Shown one piece after another: positions 1 to 12,699 of a stretch of 64,000 nucleotides of DNA (positions within the stretch are counted from its first letter, which is position 1; each line of letters starts with the position of its first letter). The DNA is from Ecdyonurus torrentis (taxonomy: Eukaryota; Arthropoda; Insecta; Ephemeroptera; Heptageniidae), in the NCBI GenBank assembly GCA_949318235.1, contig OX439131.1, forward strand, positions 30,739,950-30,803,949, read 5' to 3'. Both the position numbers and the translations under genes were made by a program. Under the pieces are notes generated by a model that did no database searches, was not told the origin of the DNA, and saw only the letters and a list, made by a program, of their open reading frames with translations.

Positions 1-305
1 TTTTTTATCTAATTTATTTTACTGTAAAGACAATAATTTTTATTTTGTTATTTTTTATTTACATTGTTAATTTGATCAGACATTGGATAATTTCAATTAA
101 TTTACAAAGTTTACAGAAATAATATACGTATATTAAAAGTAATGAAGTAAGAAATAGAGCAACAAAAACAAAAAAAAAAAAAAAAAAAAAATTAAAATAT
201 AAAATATAAAATAAAGAAAGTAATGAAAATATTGTTGGAAAGTGCAGTAAAATAAAACTTTGTAATATTATTGCTTTAAGATGTCCACTCATTCAACATT
301 GTTAA
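1..305. other. AT-rich non-coding DNA, no gene seen
   Basis: AT-rich sequence with an A run near 170-191. The open frames here are short and low in complexity (F and L rich), with no recognisable domain. It ends at the TTAA that borders the next fold-back element. Confidence 0.6.
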
Positions 306-614
306 AGGTAGGGCCTTAACAATATCTTAACCTGAGATTAACAGGTGACTGAGAGTTGGCCGTTGATAAATATGGGCATAGTATTTTGGGCTTAAACGTG
401 CCTTGGACGTTGGGCGCATCTTCAGATGAAAACTCTAGTTTCGAATACTCATCTGAAGATGCGTCCAACGTCGGACGCAAACTTCGTGAAGAGTAGAAGA
501 ACAAAATCCTTTACGGCTATCCCGTTACAGTCCAAAACACTATACCCCCTATTCCGCTAACTTAAACTCCGGCCAATTTCCAATTACCTGATAATCTCAG
601 GTAAGGCCTTACCT
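306..614. mobile_element. Family F fold-back MITE, about 309 bp
   Basis: The two halves are imperfect inverted copies. The left end AGGTAGGGCCTTAA and the reverse complement of the right end, AGGTAAGGCCTTACC, match. The pairing continues inward through CCTGAGATTA and TTGGCCG to a near-perfect inner stem (GATGCGCCCAACG-type arms around 400-475, with CATCTTCAGATGA facing TCATCTGAAGATG). The left flank is TTAA (302-305); the right flank is TATG/TTAT, so a TTAA duplication is only partly supported. Size and the AGG terminus resemble families A and B. A short minus-strand open frame here is simply one face of the palindrome. Non-autonomous, with no transposase. Confidence 0.7.
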
Positions 615-1256
615 TATGCAATATTAAACAGGTGAAGCTCTTTAATAAATACGGCTATAGCAATGTTTTACCATAATCATCGAACTGCCAAAACCTACAT
701 AATTAGATATATTTGCACATTAAATATGAACTATGTTTTATATAACAATAACATTGATTTAAAAACGTATAAGGTTTTATATTTTAATTAAAAAAACACA
801 CACATCAATTATTACGTAATTTATCCTAAGTATGTTTATTATACATATTATTACATAAGAGATAAAAATGAAGCATATGTTTTTTGTTTGAAGACAGAGA
901 AGGTGATATGTTCCAACTGTTATTATTACTGGTATGACCACACACACACATACATAATACTAAAGGTGTCAGTAAACAAAAGACGTTAGGTTTTTGCATC
1001 AAAGTAGGAGGTCCATTAGAAGTATGTTTACATTGCCGACAGGCGGTCTCACTCTGGAGCTTTAGCTATAAGGAGTGAAACTATAGGGTTGCTGCTGTTG
1101 CCGTGCCGTATACATCCATTAGAGACTAAGGCGTCACTTTCATATAAGATGTTGAAGCTACTTTCACATGACGTGTTTTAAGAGATTATAGAAATGTCTA
1201 TACAGGATTATACTGTTTGAAATTAATTGAACTTAATAATTAAATCCAATATTATA

Positions 1257-1309
<53 letters not shown>

Positions 1310-1918
1310 AAATATACTTGACGTATAGAAAAGCATTCATGTTGAAATTCTCTTTGCAGCAAGAGTCTATAATTTTAAAATCGTTTATAAAAAAAAATAT
1401 AAATAATAATACAAATTATGCTATGTGTGTTGAGCCAACATATTTAACTATTTATTCTCATCTTTAAAAGTCCGGTGAACTCTGGAAAAACACCGTGAAG
1501 ACATTTCAAAAAGCAAAAAGCTATTATTGTTTTAAAAATAAAACTTAAGAAACTCTTTTTCGCATAAATACCTTTTAGCGTAGAAATATTCGCGTAAATA
1601 CCATTTATACATGTAGTTAAAAGGGTGTATGAAAAGTTACCTATCTACTACGGGACATAACAGTGCACCGGACTCGTAATTCCCTTTAAAATATAATTTT
1701 TATCTTGGGGTGTGCTGCTTATTAGTAGCCATGCACATGTAAAAAAAAGAAGAGAAAAAAATGGAATGTTTCTTGTATTTCATTGCTATTTTTTCTTTTA
1801 GCTCTAAATTATTAAATGATGGTAATAACAACAACATGTTTTCATGCTAATGAATTTAAACCAACAATAATTATTTAATAATATATAAAAATGAAGTAAT
1901 AATCTAGTTAAGAACAAT
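615..1918. other. Non-coding stretch with one TA tract and a mixed-composition island
   Basis: No gene seen. It holds a TA tract (1261-1305) and, at about 1000-1145, a stretch of more balanced base composition that matches no other part of the window by eye. The latter could be regulatory DNA or a fragment of an older repeat. Around 1560-1615 the words ATAAATACC and CGYRTAAATACC recur as a very short local duplication. Confidence 0.5.
1261..1305. repeat. (TA)n microsatellite
   Basis: Uninterrupted TA dinucleotides over 45 bases. Confidence 0.95.
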
Positions 1919-1920
1919 TA

Positions 1921-2232
1921 TAGGGTCTATGCATTCATGCTAAAGTCGACGCCATGTTGGATAACTCAATAACATGGGTGGCATAGGGAAAAAATCATTT
2001 TGCCAGTTTTAAAACACTATCACACTATGCAATATTTTTAAGAGCATTAATGCTGTAAATATGTTGAATTAGTATCTCAAGTACTTGAGAAAAATAGCAA
2101 ATAACAAAAAATTAACCGATTTCCCAAAGAAAATTGACTTAAATGAAGTTTGTCCTATGCTGAGCAATGTAATGCACTACTCCAGTATGGCCTCCAAGCG
2201 CAATAAATATGACGTCATCCGCATACACCCTA
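1921..2232. mobile_element. Family D MITE, copy 1 (TA-flanked)
   Basis: Begins TAGGGT and ends ACCCTA, bounded on both sides by TA (1919-1920 and 2233-2234), as expected for Tc1/mariner-type insertion. The body matches the copy at 42.1 kb in the same orientation. Shared words include GCAATATTTTT, AGAGCATT.ATGCTGT and GTTTGTCCTATGCTGAGC. It carries TGACGTCA at 2210-2217. A 64-codon open frame lies inside but has no relation to any transposase I recognise, and the other copy does not preserve it. Confidence 0.75.
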
Positions 2233-2234
2233 TA

Positions 2235-3635
2235 GACATTTTTGCATATAAGAAACTACGTATTTTTAATCTGTACTAAAGAGTTTTATAACATATAAGA
2301 TTTGTGTACTTTATGAACATGTAAACACAGTTTAAAAGTTTTTTTCTTTTGCTTTGAAAGGAAATACGATCGTACTTTAGGTCATCCATCACATTGCAGC
2401 ATCTTCTCATTGAGAGCTATCTCAAACAGTGCTAACAAGTACGCGTCACTCATAATCACAATTGAAGTATAATTATTTGTATATTATATATATATATATA
2501 TATAAAAGAGATTGAACTCTTTACCTTGAACTTTTGACTTGTAGTTTACCCATAAATATAGGTCACATTTGATGCTATGTTGCATATATATCATATTATA
2601 CAATGCATAATCCCAACAGAATACGTGACTTAAAGAAAAACAATTTAACATCAAGGTGATATTTTTCTTATACAATTTTTTTTACACAATAAAAATATAA
2701 ATATATTTTTATTTTATATATAAAAAAAATTATGTCATAAAAAAACTGCTCAAGAAGACGTTGTTATGTTTAAACACGTCTCTTTAAATGGGATTTTTTT
2801 GATCTAAATTAAATTTTCAGACTCAACGTTAATATTTACACGTCTAAAAATTTTATTGCTATTTTCATATACATATAAGGTCGTATGGTAGTAGGATAAA
2901 AAAATAATAATAAAATGAAAAGAAAAATGGAGAAAAATGCTATTTTCATTATCTTTTTTATAGTGAAATTCAAAATAATTGTGTTTTATTTCTTTTTCTT
3001 TTTTTTTTAATATGAAAAAAAAAAGTTCTTCATATAAGTTTATGGAAAAAATGTAAAGAAAAAAGATGTGAATATACTCATCTGGATTGTTGTATCATCA
3101 GTCTTGTAAAATAGCTGCGTAGTGAAAACTTTATGAGAAACAAATGGCGCAATGGTTTATAAAAAAAAGAAGATATAAATCTTAGTGTTGTTTCTTGGAG
3201 AAAAAAAAATAGTGCTCTGGGAGACAAAGTACAACATACAAATCATCGGTTAAAAACGTCTCCTGTAAAGTTTTTAAAAGTTTCTTTACATTAAAATCAT
3301 GTAGGTTCACACTATATTAAAATTGTTGGGGGAGGGTATAATGTAGAACTGTTTTCATTACAAATAATATTTCACGGATGAATATTATGATTAAAATTTA
3401 AATAATGGGATGTCATTATCAAATTTGTATACAAGTGGCTCACACATGAAAAGTTATCTAATTTTGTTAAAATATTATACTTCCATGTAACTATATACTT
3501 TGAATCAGCTAATAAATTTGAATGTTTACTGTAGCATTAATTAAAGCTTCTTTATCAAAACGTGTCCATTTGATATCTGGGAAAAAAGGGTGGAGGGGTT
3601 ACTTATTACTATATGTATATATATATTTTTTTACT
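2235..3635. other. AT-rich non-coding DNA
   Basis: No gene, RNA or element recognised. It contains a short TA tract (2485-2504) and scattered A or T runs. Confidence 0.55.
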
Positions 3636-3639
3636 TTAA

Positions 3640-3949
3640 GGCGTAAAACACCTTAAACAAAAAAGTTGTGTAATATCCTAACAAACCTGAAAATCAACAT
3701 TGATTTGGCCGAAGTCATTGATTTCTAATTTATTTTCCATTCACAAAATGCCACTGGCGGTCACTGACGTCACAGCTCACCCGGTTTACGCGCGCGTAAA
3801 ACAAGCGAGCTGTAACGTCAGTGACCGCCAGCGGCATTTGTGAATGGAATATAAATTAGAAATCAATAACTCCAGCCATATCAACCTTGGTTTTCGGGTT
3901 TGTTAGGATATTACGCAACTTTTTTTTTTATTCAAGGTGTTCTACGCCT
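3640..3949. mobile_element. Family B palindromic MITE, copy 1 (TTAA-flanked)
   Basis: Flanked by TTAA on both sides (3636-3639 and 3950-3953). The ends GGCGTAAAACACCTT and AAGGTGTTCTACGCCTT are inverted copies, and the pairing runs almost the full length: arms of about 145 bp meet at a GC-rich centre, GGTTTACGCGCGCGTAAAAC. The left arm holds TGACGTCA (3765-3772); the right arm holds the decayed TAACGTCA. By eye about 90% identical to the copy at 60.06 kb. No coding capacity. A transcript would fold into one long hairpin. Confidence 0.88.
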
Positions 3950-3953
3950 TTAA

Positions 3954-4486
3954 GTTCTTATACATTTAATTTCTTTGAAAATTTTAGCTTTAAAAAAAAA
4001 AGTAATTTTAATTATTATTATTAAAAAAGTCATCAAAGAATACTGATAAAAGTTATCTTCAATCTGATGTTGAAAGAAGAAAATTGTATTTCTTTGTTAA
4101 GAAGAGTCTTGTGGTGCGATGTACAGTACGTATTATATATAAAGAAGAGATTCAATGTGGTGTACGACACTTCATGACGCAAGAGTACTTTTCCGACACT
4201 ATACGATGATTGCACTGCATTGAAAACCACATAACTTTATATTGAACGTGAAATATTTCACACTTGAATGACATTTCAAGTTTTCTTCTTTCTTTTCTTT
4301 TTTTATTTGTGAATATCTTATCTTAAAGGATAGTAGAAAGTGTCTGAAATCATTATTATAATCTTTTACTCTCGCGTAAGAGAAAGAATGAAGTTCATCG
4401 TTACTAGAACCACGTTGTCGCGCATAGAGCTTTAAAAATAAGTCCTATTCTCATTCAGAGTTTCATTCTTTCAACACTACGAGATT
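3954..4486. other. AT-rich non-coding DNA
   Basis: Nothing beyond low-complexity AT-rich sequence is recognised. A 65-codon minus-strand frame at 4033-4230 has no domain or supporting context. Confidence 0.5.
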
Positions 4487-4490
4487 TTAA

Positions 4491-4824
4491 AGACATAGAC
4501 AACATAAAAACATTAGCATTTACATCACAAAACACTTGATGGGACTAGCATAAATAACATTAATTGGTCTAAAAACCCAACTGTAGCGCCGTAGCAGTGA
4601 TCAGAAAATTTCAATTTATGCAACCCGCACAACATTTTCATACTAGTTATTGCCTATTTCTGACGTCATAAACAGAAATATTTACACAAATTCAATACTA
4701 TACAGTTTTTTCACGCTCTCTTGTGGGGCCACATTTACATTCTGGTAAAATTATCATCAGTTTTGTAAATCCTATTTTGTGTTTAATGGTTTAAAAGAAC
4801 ATGTTGTTTCAATTTATATCCCTT
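4491..4824 (+). mobile_element. Family A MITE, copy 1 (TTAA-flanked)
   Basis: Bounded by TTAA at 4487-4490 and 4825-4828. The left end AGACATAGACAACATAAAAA faces a decayed right end; in better copies the ends are AGGCATAGACMACATGAAAC and its inverse. Diagnostic internal words, shared by all copies, are TTGATGGGACT, AGCGCCGTAGCAGTGATCAG, ATGCAACCCGCACAAC, CTGACGTCATAAACAG and CACGCTCTCTTGTGGGGCC. Contains TGACGTCA at 4661-4668. No open frame is conserved among copies, so it is non-autonomous. Plus orientation is defined here. Confidence 0.88.
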
Positions 4825-5145
4825 TTAAGTTAAAAATTACTTACAATATTTATTATTTTGATATACAGTAAAATTTTAGATATATAAGTCAAAATGATTG
4901 TTGATATTTATGGTCTGTAAAAAGTTATTACATCAATATATAATAATAATAAAATCATATGTTTGATATGTATTATCGTTGGTAAATTTTGTTGTGTGTG
5001 TGTTGAGATTTTGTCGTAAGAAGCAGCTTACAATCAACGACTACTTTTATTTGAGGACAATAACATTTAAGACACGAGCAGGCCTTTGTTGTTGTTTATT
5101 TTACAGCAGCTAGTGAGCTCACTCAGCAAGCTTCAGATATCCTAA

Positions 5146-5146
5146 C

Positions 5147-5175
<29 letters not shown>
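5146..5175. repeat. Poly(A) run
   Basis: About 30 consecutive A residues. With no retroposon body or target duplication recognised next to it, this is better read as a mononucleotide microsatellite than a retroposon tail. Confidence 0.8.
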
Positions 5176-5177
<2 letters not shown>

Positions 5178-5659
5178 GTTTGCTGTCTATTGTTAAGAAA
5201 TAAATCCACATCGGCTTTATCAATTTTATTATTCTGCGCACGAAATCATCGCTTTATTGAAGCTTTTCATGAGAAAAAATAGCTCTACTCTCAGATCCCA
5301 GGTATTATAGAATTTTTTTGTTTGTATGTCGATAGTTTTTTTTTTTTTTTTTTTTTTGGTTTTGTAAGAAAACTGAAAATTATAAATCTCAATCTTTCGA
5401 TATTAAATTATATAACACATAAAAATAGTTGTAATAAGATTTTTTTTTTTATAATACCTTCAAAAAATGTATGATTTGTGTGAATTTTTAATATATCATT
5501 GGAATATAGATTAATATACTAATTGGAATATAGATTGTTAAATTTAAGAGTAATTCGTACAATTAAATTTTTTCTTCTATAGTCATATTATGTCATTAGA
5601 ATAAACGGAAGCTTGAAATATTTCTAAAGTACTATATCACTGATGATTTTTTTTCTTCG

Positions 5660-5890
5660 ACTGACGAGTGACTTACTGATGCATATTTTGATTGGAATGT
5701 GAGTATGTGGACATTCTTTTGTTTTCCCCTCGATTTGTGATAGACGTCGTGGATATTTGCACGCGGCACAAGGGCAATGGACTGTGGGTGGTGGTAGAGG
5801 GTGAGGTATAGCTAGGAAGGAAGAAGTATAATCCATTTATCCCTGCTGCCTGGTATTGTCTTGAGCATCTCACATCGATCGATTTTCGTG
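5660..5890. promoter_or_regulatory. Higher-complexity island, candidate regulatory DNA
   Basis: A stretch of about 230 bp with clearly more G and C than its surroundings, including GTGATAGACGTCGTGG, GCACGCGGCACAAGGGCAA and CACATCGATCGATTTTCG. It runs directly into a GA tract. Two overlapping minus-strand frames of 66-70 codons cross it, but both lack recognisable domains and splice context, so I do not call a gene. It could be a conserved non-coding element, an exon I cannot recognise, or an unrecognised repeat. Confidence 0.25.
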
Positions 5891-5895
5891 GCGCT

Positions 5896-5914
5896 AGAGA
5901 GAGAGAGAGAGAGA
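5896..5914. repeat. (GA)n microsatellite
   Basis: Nineteen bases of alternating A and G, 33 bp upstream of a CT tract that could pair with it. Confidence 0.9.
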
Positions 5915-5944
5915 TGGTTGATTTAAGGAGGTGTTTTGATGGCT

Positions 5945-5947
<3 letters not shown>

Positions 5948-5987
<40 letters not shown>
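5948..5987. repeat. (CT)n microsatellite
   Basis: Forty bases of CT with a short imperfect tail. Complementary to the GA tract at 5896-5914, giving a potential hairpin. Confidence 0.93.
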
Positions 5988-5994
<7 letters not shown>

Positions 5995-6376
5995 CTTCTT
6001 CAACCCTTCCCTCCCGTGTGCATTCAATCGAAACCTCAAAAAAAAATACTCCATCATTATTAATCAAATTAACTAAGATTTTTTTTTATATCATCATTTT
6101 ATATTATATTTTACGCTTAAATGAATAAAAATATCATTCAATTTTTTATATAATAGTAATTTTTACGGTAAAACAAAGTGAGCAATTTTAAATAATTACT
6201 TTTTCTATACTGATATGAGAAAAAAAAAAGAATAGAAATATTTTATTCCAGTAGATTGAAGGTATATTCAAATCATTAACATTCATGTTCCAATTGATAC
6301 ATTTTTATATATTTTTAAAGCTATAAACAAGCTTAAAAATATATATAGCAACTTTGTAACATAAATTTTTATACAG

Positions 6377-6377
<1 letters not shown>

Positions 6378-6425
<48 letters not shown>
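6378..6425. repeat. (TA)n microsatellite
   Basis: Uninterrupted TA dinucleotides, the source of the IYIYIY frame on the minus strand. Confidence 0.95.
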
Positions 6426-6426
<1 letters not shown>

Positions 6427-7544
6427 CAGAAAAGTATTTATGATATTTAAGTGTAAGTATATCATTCGATATACTTCATTTAACATTCAATTAGTTGATA
6501 CCAAAAATCATTTTGAGCTTTATGTTGGTATCACTCGTTAATGCTGGAACAGAAAAAAAAAAATTTTTTTTTCATTTGATTTATTATACTTCACACTTTT
6601 GTTCTATTAATGGACCGGACTTTTTTTTTATCTTGTTCTTTACTAAAGCTTTAAGAACTTCACATTTTATAAGTTTATTTTTTTCATCCTGTAACTAATA
6701 CTTAACGAAATTAGGTGTGAAAGATGCAATTTGTTTTACGTCACAATGAAAATAAACTTAAATTCATTATTTTATATATTTAACCCTTAGTCAATATTAT
6801 GATGATAATAAATTAATACAATAATAACATAATTCCTTAAAAGTCTTCAATATTTTTGATAATACGTCTGACAGTATAGGCTTACTTTTGTATAGGTTTA
6901 ATGTTATGTTTTAAATATGTATATTATATAAAGTTTCATTATGTATAAGTAATCTATTTAAACATCATTTTAATATCATTGAATTATTGTATTATAAATA
7001 TAACCTATAACATGAAAAATTTACATACATTATTTTCCATCATATAGTAATTAAAATTTGAAATCTTTTGTTTTTTTGAGGTAATTATTTTCCTTATTAT
7101 CTTTTATTTAAGAAATAATTTTTAATTAAGTTTTCAGTTAAATTTTATTATCTTTGACATTATACATAGATATAAACAATGTTATGAAAGGGTGAATGAT
7201 TAACATTTTGTATTTTGAATATTAGCTCTAGGGGGAAGATAAAAACGATGACGTATATATACTAAAGTTTGATTGACAGTCATATATTTGGGATGATGCG
7301 ACTTTGACATTTTACGTATTGTACTTGAGACATGCTTGCTTGAACCTGTTGCATTATTTTATGATGATAAAAAACGCTGCAAGGAACTTTTTAAAGATTT
7401 TTCTTTTTAGATAGGATCATTTTGAGTACGATATTGACCATATTAGATATCTCAATTCTTTTTTTTTTTAATTTTTTTTTTAATGTTCAATATATATTTT
7501 CTAACAACAAGTAACCATGTTGAGAGTATGTACTTTAACGTCTA

Positions 7545-7602
7545 TTTTACATGGTTAACGCAATGGTCCTAAAATCCGGGTTCGAGTCTTGGTCGAGCCG
7601 TA
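7545..7602 (+). other. tRNA-like fragment (possible tRNA pseudogene or SINE head)
   Basis: GGTTCGAGTC at 7579-7588 matches the RNA polymerase III B box. It sits in a plausible T arm, where CCGGG (7576-7580) can pair with CTTGG just after the loop, allowing G-T pairs. Upstream, TGGTTAACGCAATGG is a weak A-box-like match, but the spacing is shorter than in a functional tRNA and no acceptor or anticodon stem can be built. It is best read as a tRNA-derived remnant, with low confidence. Confidence 0.25.
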
Positions 7603-8039
7603 TTCCTTTTCAATATCAATTTACTGCTTATATCATACGGTTTAAAAAGCCAACCCTTTTCAGTAACCGTATTATTATTAATTTTTTCATTAATAACAAT
7701 AATTTAATAATCAACAAATCGATACATATAAATGTTTATTTACTATAAAATCAATAATATCTTATATCGTCTCTAGAGTATTCATGTTGAGTTATTCTCA
7801 ACTTCGTCTAGACTCAATTAGGAGCCCAGTTTGTGTTATTATAAAACATAAAAAAAAGGAAAACTAATTTATTTTATTATTTGTACCCAGAAATATATTA
7901 GTAAAATATAATAAATAATGTGATAATAATAAAAACAAGTTATTATTATGAGACCAATAAGGGTTTACTTTATACTATACTCATTTTATATGTTATACAA
8001 GTAACATATATTGATAAAAGGCACCATTATAAAATATTT

Positions 8040-8330
8040 CAAAAATATTATCTTGATTTGTTTGATTTGTTTATTGTTATCCAAAAATAGACAATGTTAC
8101 TTGTCCAATACATTGGTGGTACACACAGTACATAATATACAAATTGCATGATATACATAAAAATAAAAGACAAAAATAATAATAATACATTTTTACAAAT
8201 TATTATAGAACACATTACAATTCAATTCAATTTCAAAGGGTTTTTATTGTCAAACATTATACATAATACATGGTAAGGCACAAGTAATTAAACCATCGGC
8301 CGTCTCAACCCCAAAATATATTATAAAAAT
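8040..8330 (-). repeat. Possible retroposon tail remnant
   Basis: Two imperfect direct copies of a TTTATTGTTATCCAAAA- or TTTTTATTGTCAAACATTAT-type segment followed by TACATAATAYA and, further on, by a GG-containing word lie at about 8065-8165 and 8230-8300. Their composition recalls 3' untranslated tails of animal LINE elements read on the opposite strand. No reverse transcriptase sequence is present. This is a weak inference. Confidence 0.2.
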
Positions 8331-8574
8331 ACAAGAAAATATACTTTTTTTTTTTACACAAAAAATTTGAAGTATAGTTTTCACAAAGCATTGTATGCTT
8401 TTTAGATTATAAACAAAATACCATACCTTTTTATTATTACATTTTTTTTAGCTTCAAATGATTTTTTTTCAATAAAAACATTAAAGTAATCCATAATATC
8501 TGCCTTCATAATCTTAAAAATAACATTCGACAACAAAAAATATGATACTCTCTGGTCGTACGACTCCTAAAATA

Positions 8575-8614
8575 TAGGCAACCAGTTGGTTACATATACC
8601 AAGCGGGTTGCCTA
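8575..8614. repeat. Short inverted repeat TAGGCAACC / GGTTGCCTA
   Basis: Perfect 9-bp arms (8575-8583 and 8606-8614) separated by 22 bases. The right arm context GCGGGTTGCCTA is the same word found inside family E at 13.9 kb, so this may be a decayed E-type element centre. Confidence 0.4.
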
Positions 8615-8804
8615 ATCTTCAGGATATTACTTTAGCATCCTATTGCACCGGTTGAGTGATTAAGGAAATTTTAACTCACTGTACATTAATTATTTAAGCA
8701 TTTTAAGTTTTGTATCAGTTTTTGTGAATTTAATACCAAATCTGGTACATTTTATTTCTTATATATTTCATTCGGTAATATATTTCGTAACGTTGGTACA
8801 ACTA

Positions 8805-9160
<356 letters not shown>

Positions 9161-9698
9161 GCACACATATACAGTTTGTTTGGTAAAAAGTGACATGAAT
9201 ATCGTAGAATATGCCATTACATATTCTTCCCTTTTACCTAACATACAGTAGAATATTATATGCATGTGCGTATAAAGTCTGCGAGTTAAATGTTGCCAAA
9301 GTTCTAACTTGTACCACAAAAGTGGTAATCTAACTAAGCATAGTAGTAGTTATAGTGTGTTCACTATAGCAAATAACATTAAAAATGATAGACTTTTATT
9401 GCATTACGTATGTATAAAAAAAAAGTACTTCACATATACAAGAAAACAAGTATGTATAAATATATGTAAACTCATATTAAATTTTTTTTTTTTAAAAAGT
9501 AAATTTATTCAGTATAAGTAGTTCTTAAGTGAACCACAAATTAAGTGTGTGGAAAGTGACATATTCGCGTGTGTTGGCATGTATGGAATTTTACATCACT
9601 TCGCGAGTCACTTTTTTTTAAACCATCCTGTCGTCTCTCTTTTCTAACTCAACTCTATAGCTCATAAACGTGACAGAAATTTTTAGCCATAACATCAT

Positions 9699-9737
<39 letters not shown>

Positions 9738-9935
9738 TCCTCTCAGCGTTGGGTTTAGCACGCTCAGCAAAACATTTTTCATTCATTTAGCACGAGTGAA
9801 TGAACAAAATAATAATAATGGTAAAGTCCGCCAAAATATTTGTGTTATTATAAATTAATTGTTGAGTTATTTGAAACTAAAATAAAATTAATAAAAATAT
9901 ATTGGAATATATCAGACATGAAATTAATTAAAATT

Positions 9936-9939
<4 letters not shown>

Positions 9940-9989
<50 letters not shown>
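9940..9989. repeat. (TA)n microsatellite
   Basis: Fifty bases of uninterrupted TA. Confidence 0.95.
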
Positions 9990-9991
<2 letters not shown>

Positions 9992-12699
9992 ATAATATTT
10001 TAGAACCCATATGTATTTATCTATTATGTTAGGTATTTTTTTTAATTACTATTCATGCATATTTTTGTTTATTGAATAATTGCAAGGTAAACAATTTCTA
10101 ATATTTTTATTATTTTGTGAACTGTGATAATTTAACTCTGTTATATTTTTCTTTGCAAGTACTTTAACTTAATCACTGTTGTTGTTTTTTTATTCAAAGT
10201 TTTACTGCAAATAATATAATAATATTAATATACAATTTTTAATATTAACTTGACTATATATAAAAAAAAAAAATAGACGCTATGCATACATTTATTTATA
10301 AACATAATTAAAAAGTCTTTTAAAGTTAACTTTTATTTAACTTTGTATCAATTTTATGAATTTACATAAAATTAAAAATGCAAAACAGTTTTCTACTAAC
10401 TATATAATCATATATATATATAGATAAATAACTGCAATTTTATATAATTAAATAATTAAATTTTTAGTAATGAAAAACACACAGGTGGTATTATAATAAT
10501 ATGTGGTTTAAAAAGTGATTAAAAGATTCAATCATTTTAATTAAATTAACAACATAGTAATTATTTAATTAAACTCAGTGTCACAACAACACCTACTGTT
10601 TTATAGTCTTGATAATTTTTTTTCTCTATAGGGGTAAAAATGACTCATCAGCATTGCGTGATGAAAAAAAAAAAAAAAAAGTTCTTTCAAGCAGAAAAAT
10701 ATTATATAAAAATTAAATAAACTTAAAGTTTCATCAAATAAGATTTTATGATATTACTCTTTAAAAGGGAAACATAAATAGAATAAAAAAAACTTATGAT
10801 TGTGTATAATGATAAAAAAAAAGTATAAAAAGTATGATGTTAGCTTAACATGAAGTATAGTAATAATAATATTCATATTAAGTCGTAAATTATTGTTTTA
10901 AAATTGTAATTGTATAAGAAAAAAACACGATATATTTAAATGAATCATCGTTTCATAAAACATTTCCCCCCGTACATTTGTCGTAATTTCTTTGTAAAAT
11001 TCAAGTAAATGTCTTTTCTTATTAACAATAAAGTATTGTAACATTTATAACAGTTTAGTTCTACATGCGATATGGTAAAAAGATACTTTTTATAAATATG
11101 AAATATTGCACTATAATATTTTTTTGTACATCGCTCTCCCTCACTCTACATGTAAGAAAAATTAGCATGCACATTAAATACCATCCATGTTTTCCCCTCC
11201 TATCAAATACAATTTCACTCATTTCAGTTTTTAATCTATTAGAATTTCACCTTAATTTTTTTTTTTAGTAAAATATATCCAACCTTTTTTTAAAATATTC
11301 AAAATTTGCAATGAATCACATGATAATGGAAGAATTGTCAACATCTGGGTGCGTAGTTAGACACACAGTAAGCGATACTTTCATTAATGTTTTTACCCTC
11401 ACAAAATGTACATGGTCAGAATTGTAATGTAATGATCATGACGCGATTTAATGGCTTATAGCAGTCTGCATTGTGATACCAAATTTTTTTTCCCTGAGGG
11501 ACACAAGAGTAAAAGGGCGTTTGCAGACGATTTGGGTTTGTCTGGCATTATTATCCTCTTATATTAAAAGTAAAATAATAAAAGTGGTAAAGTGGTAAAG
11601 TTTTTATTTATTTTTGCTTTAGGGGATACTCATAAATATTCTTTATATTATATATTTAAAAACAATATTTTACCTAAAAGCGTATACATAAAATTAGTTT
11701 TTGTTATATTTTTCTCCTAACGTGTCAACTTTTTTATTTTTTCTATGTTATTTTAGGTTTTAATATTTATTTAACGAAGCAAGGGTCATATTTTGACCAA
11801 AATTAGTCAATTGCATAATTTAATTTTGACAGCATTGTTTTTCTACACAATTAATTAACTTACAATAATAATTTTATATAATGTTATGAAAATAAACTTA
11901 CTTGTGACAAAATATTTTCATTATTATTAAATATTTATGTGAGAAATAGTCTGCGTCATCAAATTAAAATAGTTATTGTGAGTTTCAATTCAATGCTTTA
12001 GTACTTAGTTATTTCATCGTCTTTGCACTTTTCTATGACATAAAAGTTCAGTGAATCATCAACTCATTGTTTAAATTACTTTTAATCTACTTCCTGAAAC
12101 AAACATAGCATTTTAATTGTTGTTTCTGCTTATAACACAATATGTACAATTGTAATAGCCTTGGTCAATAGTCTTCAATTTATTTAATATAAACTTGGGA
12201 TAAAAGGCAGAAATATGTATGTAAATTAATTCTTTCATATGAAATGATGGACCTTGCAAGTGTGTGATTATATATGTTATATATATTTATATAAATATTA
12301 AAATTATACACCTTGGATATATAATAGTCCACAAAAAAAAAATGCAAATATCTATTGAAAAGCATTGCAGCTTTTCATAAATTGTGCACCAATCTCATGA
12401 AATGGAAAGCAAAAACGAAAGAAATATAAAAATGAACTTCTTTTATTATATACGTATATAATATAATATTATATAAAAGTGCACTTTTTGAACTAAACAT
12501 ACATTTAAATCAAAGAAGTTATAGAAACTTAAAAAGTTAACTCAGAGAAAAGAAAAAAAAAAAAAAAAAAAAAGGAAAAAGTTATAGAGGTGGTTGAGTA
12601 ACAATAATAAACCAGACGTTGAACATTAAAGCAGTTTAGTCATGATTTACAATTTCACTTGCAGTCATTTGACTTCATCAAGGTTATTATTATACATAC

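Larger units (their letters stand above)
4829..8029. other. AT-rich non-coding stretch with microsatellites
   Basis: No gene supported. It holds long A and T runs (5146-5175, 5337-5358), a complex island with a GA/CT pair (5660-5990), a TA tract (6378-6425) and a tRNA-like fragment (about 7545-7600). The open frames at 6283-6486 and 6495-6698 are low-complexity products of TA and T runs. Confidence 0.5.

Noticed and set aside
3640..3949. Pre-miRNA or CRISPR-like palindrome
   Set aside because: The long hairpin is explained as a palindromic MITE with TTAA borders and a second copy. No spacer-repeat pattern exists anywhere in the window.
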